A DNA stretch of 36,760 nt, taken from the NCBI RefSeq assembly GCF_013299175.1, contig NZ_JAAFKF010000034.1, positions 1-36,760 of the forward strand, given 5' to 3'. Every line of letters starts with the position of its first letter. Within the stretch, counting starts at the first letter, position 1. Below, in pieces: positions 34,859-36,760 of the stretch. Origin of the DNA: Sphaerotilus sp. (GTDB taxonomy: Bacteria > Pseudomonadota > Gammaproteobacteria > Burkholderiales > Burkholderiaceae_C). The translations under genes were made by a program, and so were the position numbers. Below the pieces are notes generated by a model, which was given only the letters and a program-made list of their open reading frames with translations, ran no database searches and had not been told where the DNA came from.

Positions 34859-35335
34859 TCAGGTGTAGCGGACTTCGATGACTTCATAGTTCTTGGCGCC
34901 GCCCGGTGCATTCACCACCGCGACATCCCCGGCTTCCTTGCCGATCAGCGCCCGCGCGATGGGCGAGCCGACCGAGATACGGCCGAACTTGATGTCCGCC
35001 TCGTCCTCGCCCACGATCTGGTAGGTCACGGCGTCGCCGGACTCTTCCTCTTCCAGATCCACGGTGGCGCCAAACACGACCCGGCCCCCTGCATTGAGCG
35101 TGCTCGGATCGATCACCTGCCCAACGGCCAGCTTGCTCTCGACCTCCAGGATGCGACCTTCAATGAAGCCCTGCTTGTCCTTGGCCGCTTCGTACTCGGC
35201 GTTCTCGGACAGATCGCCCTGCGCGCGTGCCTCGGAGATCGCATTGATCACCCAGGGACGCTCCACGGTCTTGAGCCGGTGCAGCTCGGCTTTGAGCAGC
35301 TCGGCGCCGCGCTTGGTCAACGGAATCGTGGCCAT
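34859..35335 (-). CDS. greA: transcription elongation factor GreA
   Basis: Cleavage-stimulating factor, 158 aa, that rescues backtracked RNA polymerase through the secondary channel. The N-terminal coiled coil (ATIPLTKRGAELLKAELHRL to about 75) carries the acidic tip in ARAQGDLSENAEYEAAKDKQ. The C-terminal FKBP-like domain ends IGKEAGDVAVVNAPGG and YEVIEVRYT. Length matches GreA exactly. It is downstream of carB but separated from it by a strong terminator hairpin. Confidence 0.98.
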   Translation of the reverse strand: MATIPLTKRGAELLKAELHRLKTVERPWVINAISEARAQGDLSENAEYEAAKDKQGFIEGRILEVESKLAVGQVIDPSTLNAGGRVVFGATVDLEEEESGDAVTYQIVGEDEADIKFGRISVGSPIARALIGKEAGDVAVVNAPGGAKNYEVIEVRYT

Positions 35336-35371
35336 GGTTTCTCTAACTCTCTCGGTCGGTGGTCGATTGCA

Positions 35372-35422
35372 GGGACAAAAACGCGCCGCCGCCAGCTTCC
35401 CTGCGGAAGGCCGGCGGCGGCG
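35372..35422 (-). terminator. strong two-part terminator after carB
   Basis: On the minus strand CGCCGCCGCC (35422-35413) pairs with GGCGGCGGCG (35393-35384), and inside it CTTCC (35409-35405) pairs with GGAAG (35400-35396) around a four-base loop. Five T residues follow at 35381-35377. It lies 16 bases after the carB stop and leaves about 40 bases before the greA ATG. Confidence 0.92.
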
Positions 35423-35438
35423 GAACAGCGCGCGGAGT

Positions 35439-36760
35439 TTAGTTCAGTTCGGCGTGCAGCTCTTGCAGGGAGACCACCGTCAGGCCGTCCTGGTGCTTGA
35501 GTGCCTCGGTGGCCGCTTCGCAACCCGCCATCGTCGTGTAGTAGGTCACCCGGTTCGCCAGCGCGGCGGTGCGGATGTGGCGCGAATCGGCGATCGCCGT
35601 GCGCGTTTCGTCCACCGTCGTGAAGACGAGCTGGATGTCGCCGGACTTGATGATGTCGGCGATGTGCGGCCGGCCATCCTTGACCTTGTTGACGACCTTG
35701 ACCGGGATGCCGGCGGCCGAGATGGCCCCCGCCGTGCCCTTGGTCGCCACGATGCCGAAGCCCAGCGCGTGCAGGTCACGGGCGATCGCCACCGCGCGGA
35801 CATGGTCCTTGGTCTTGACCGAAATCATGACATTGCCACTGCGCGGCAAACGTGAACCCGCGCCAAGCTGGCTCTTGAGCATCGCCTCGGCGAAGGTCTT
35901 GCCCACGCCCATGACTTCGCCGGTCGAGCGCATTTCCGGGCTGAGGATCGGGTCCACGCCGGGGAACTTGTTGAACGGGAAGACGGCTTCCTTGACGCTG
36001 AAGTACGGCGGAATGACCTCATGCGGCACCTGGCCGTTCGGGTCTTTCTGGTCCGCCAGCAACTGCCCGGCCATGCAGCGCGCGGCGATCTTGGCCAGCG
36101 GCTGGCCGGTTGCCTTCGACACGAAAGGCACGGTGCGCGAAGCCCGCGGGTTGACTTCCAGCACGTAGACGGTGCAGGCATCCAGCCCGGCCGTCACGTC
36201 GCCCTGGATCGCGAACTGCACGTTCATCAGGCCGATCACCTTCAGCGCACGGGCCATCAGCGCGGTCTGGCGGCGCAGTTCGTCCTGCAGCACGCTGGAG
36301 AGCGTGTACGGCGGCAGCGAACAGGCCGAGTCGCCGGAATGGACGCCCGCCTGCTCGACGTGCTCCATGATCCCGCCGATCATCACCGCGCCGCTGGCGT
36401 CGGCGATGCAGTCCATGTCCACCTCGACGGCATCGTCCAGGAAGCGGTCCAGCAGCACCGGCGACTTGTCGGAGACGCGCACCGCTTCGCGCATGTAGCG
36501 TTCCAGGTCCTTGTCCCCGTGGACGATTTCCATCGCCCGGCCACCCAGCACGTAGCTCGGGCGCACCACCAGCGGATAGCCGATCTCGTTGGCCAGCGCC
36601 AGCGCCGCCTCTTCGGTGCGGGCGGTGCGGTTGGGCGGCTGCTTCAGGCCGACGGCGTGCAGCAGTTGCTGGAAACGCTCACGGTCTTCGGCGATGTCGA
36701 TGCTGTCCGGGCTGGTGCCGATGATGGGCACGCCGTTGGCTTCCAGGTCCAGCGCCAGCT
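35439..36760 (-). CDS. carB: carbamoyl-phosphate synthase large subunit CarB, C-terminal part
   Basis: The last ~440 codons; the gene continues past the window edge (the GTG at 36731 is internal). Carbamoyl-phosphate synthase makes carbamoyl phosphate for pyrimidines and arginine. The second ATP-grasp domain shows [56 protein letters not shown] and [20 protein letters not shown]. The C-terminal MGS-like allosteric domain follows ([31 protein letters not shown]). Compared with E. coli, a short insertion (about VTAGLDACT) precedes YVLEVNPR. A strong terminator follows. Confidence 0.97.
   Translation of the reverse strand, partial: LALDLEANGVPIIGTSPDSIDIAEDRERFQQLLHAVGLKQPPNRTARTEEAALALANEIGYPLVVRPSYVLGGRAMEIVHGDKDLERYMREAVRVSDKSPVLLDRFLDDAVEVDMDCIADASGAVMIGGIMEHVEQAGVHSGDSACSLPPYTLSSVLQDELRRQTALMARALKVIGLMNVQFAIQGDVTAGLDACTVYVLEVNPRASRTVPFVSKATGQPLAKIAARCMAGQLLADQKDPNGQVPHEVIPPYFSVKEAVFPFNKFPGVDPILSPEMRSTGEVMGVGKTFAEAMLKSQLGAGSRLPRSGNVMISVKTKDHVRAVAIARDLHALGFGIVATKGTAGAISAAGIPVKVVNKVKDGRPHIADIIKSGDIQLVFTTVDETRTAIADSRHIRTAALANRVTYYTTMAGCEAATEALKHQDGLTVVSLQELHAELN

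Overview
The window is GC-rich, densely packed chromosomal DNA from a Gram-negative bacterium, most likely a betaproteobacterium of order Burkholderiales (Rubrivivax/Leptothrix/Sphaerotilus-like or Comamonadaceae-like). The assignment is an inference from gene content and order: carB-greA-yhbY/rlmE-ftsH-folP-glmM, pstSCAB-phoU-phoB-phoR, trxA-rho-rpmE2, TctA/TctB transport, and a Dmp-type phenol hydroxylase with meta-cleavage genes. No rRNA, tRNA, CRISPR array, insertion sequence or prophage gene was seen, and no gene-free stretch exceeds about 264 bases.

Region 1 (1-8150, + strand) is a catabolic operon. It opens with the end of a LivM-type permease and two LivG/LivF-type ABC ATPases. Forty-three bases later come the phenol hydroxylase oxygenase alpha subunit (dmpN), dmpO, the reductase dmpP, a [2Fe-2S] ferredoxin (dmpQ/xylT type), catechol 2,3-dioxygenase (dmpB) and 2-hydroxymuconic semialdehyde dehydrogenase (dmpC). 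Together these would import an aromatic compound or related solute, hydroxylate phenol to catechol, cleave the ring and oxidise the product. The usual dmpKLM genes are not in front of dmpN, and the lower pathway after dmpC is absent. Short tandem repeats sit at three places in or between these genes.

Region 2 (8165-11851, - strand) holds an MFS exporter and the membrane subunits of a tripartite tricarboxylate transporter (tctB, tctA) with a clear terminator. Region 3 (11944-17146, - strand) is a four-gene, nearly gapless operon: a pseudokinase-HDOD protein, a TatD-family nuclease, a spermidine-synthase-like protein and an orphan GspE/PilB-type ATPase. Region 4 (17411-21314, + strand) is trxA, rho, rpmE2 and a membrane glycosyltransferase-like protein.

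Region 5 (21299-27925, - strand) is the phosphate regulon pstS-pstC-pstA-pstB-phoU-phoB-phoR, with a PHO-box promoter before pstS. A second PHO-box-like promoter faces the divergent fasciclin-domain lipoprotein gene. Region 6 (28675-36760, mostly - strand) is the conserved housekeeping block carB (3' part), greA, a DUF4149 membrane protein, rlmE with divergent yhbY, ftsH, folP and glmM.

The most interesting signals are: the transporter-phenol hydroxylase arrangement with its junction repeats; the pseudokinase-HDOD operon; paired divergent PHO boxes; a G-quadruplex-capable leader before rlmE; and terminator-like hairpins placed immediately upstream of trxA, folP and greA.
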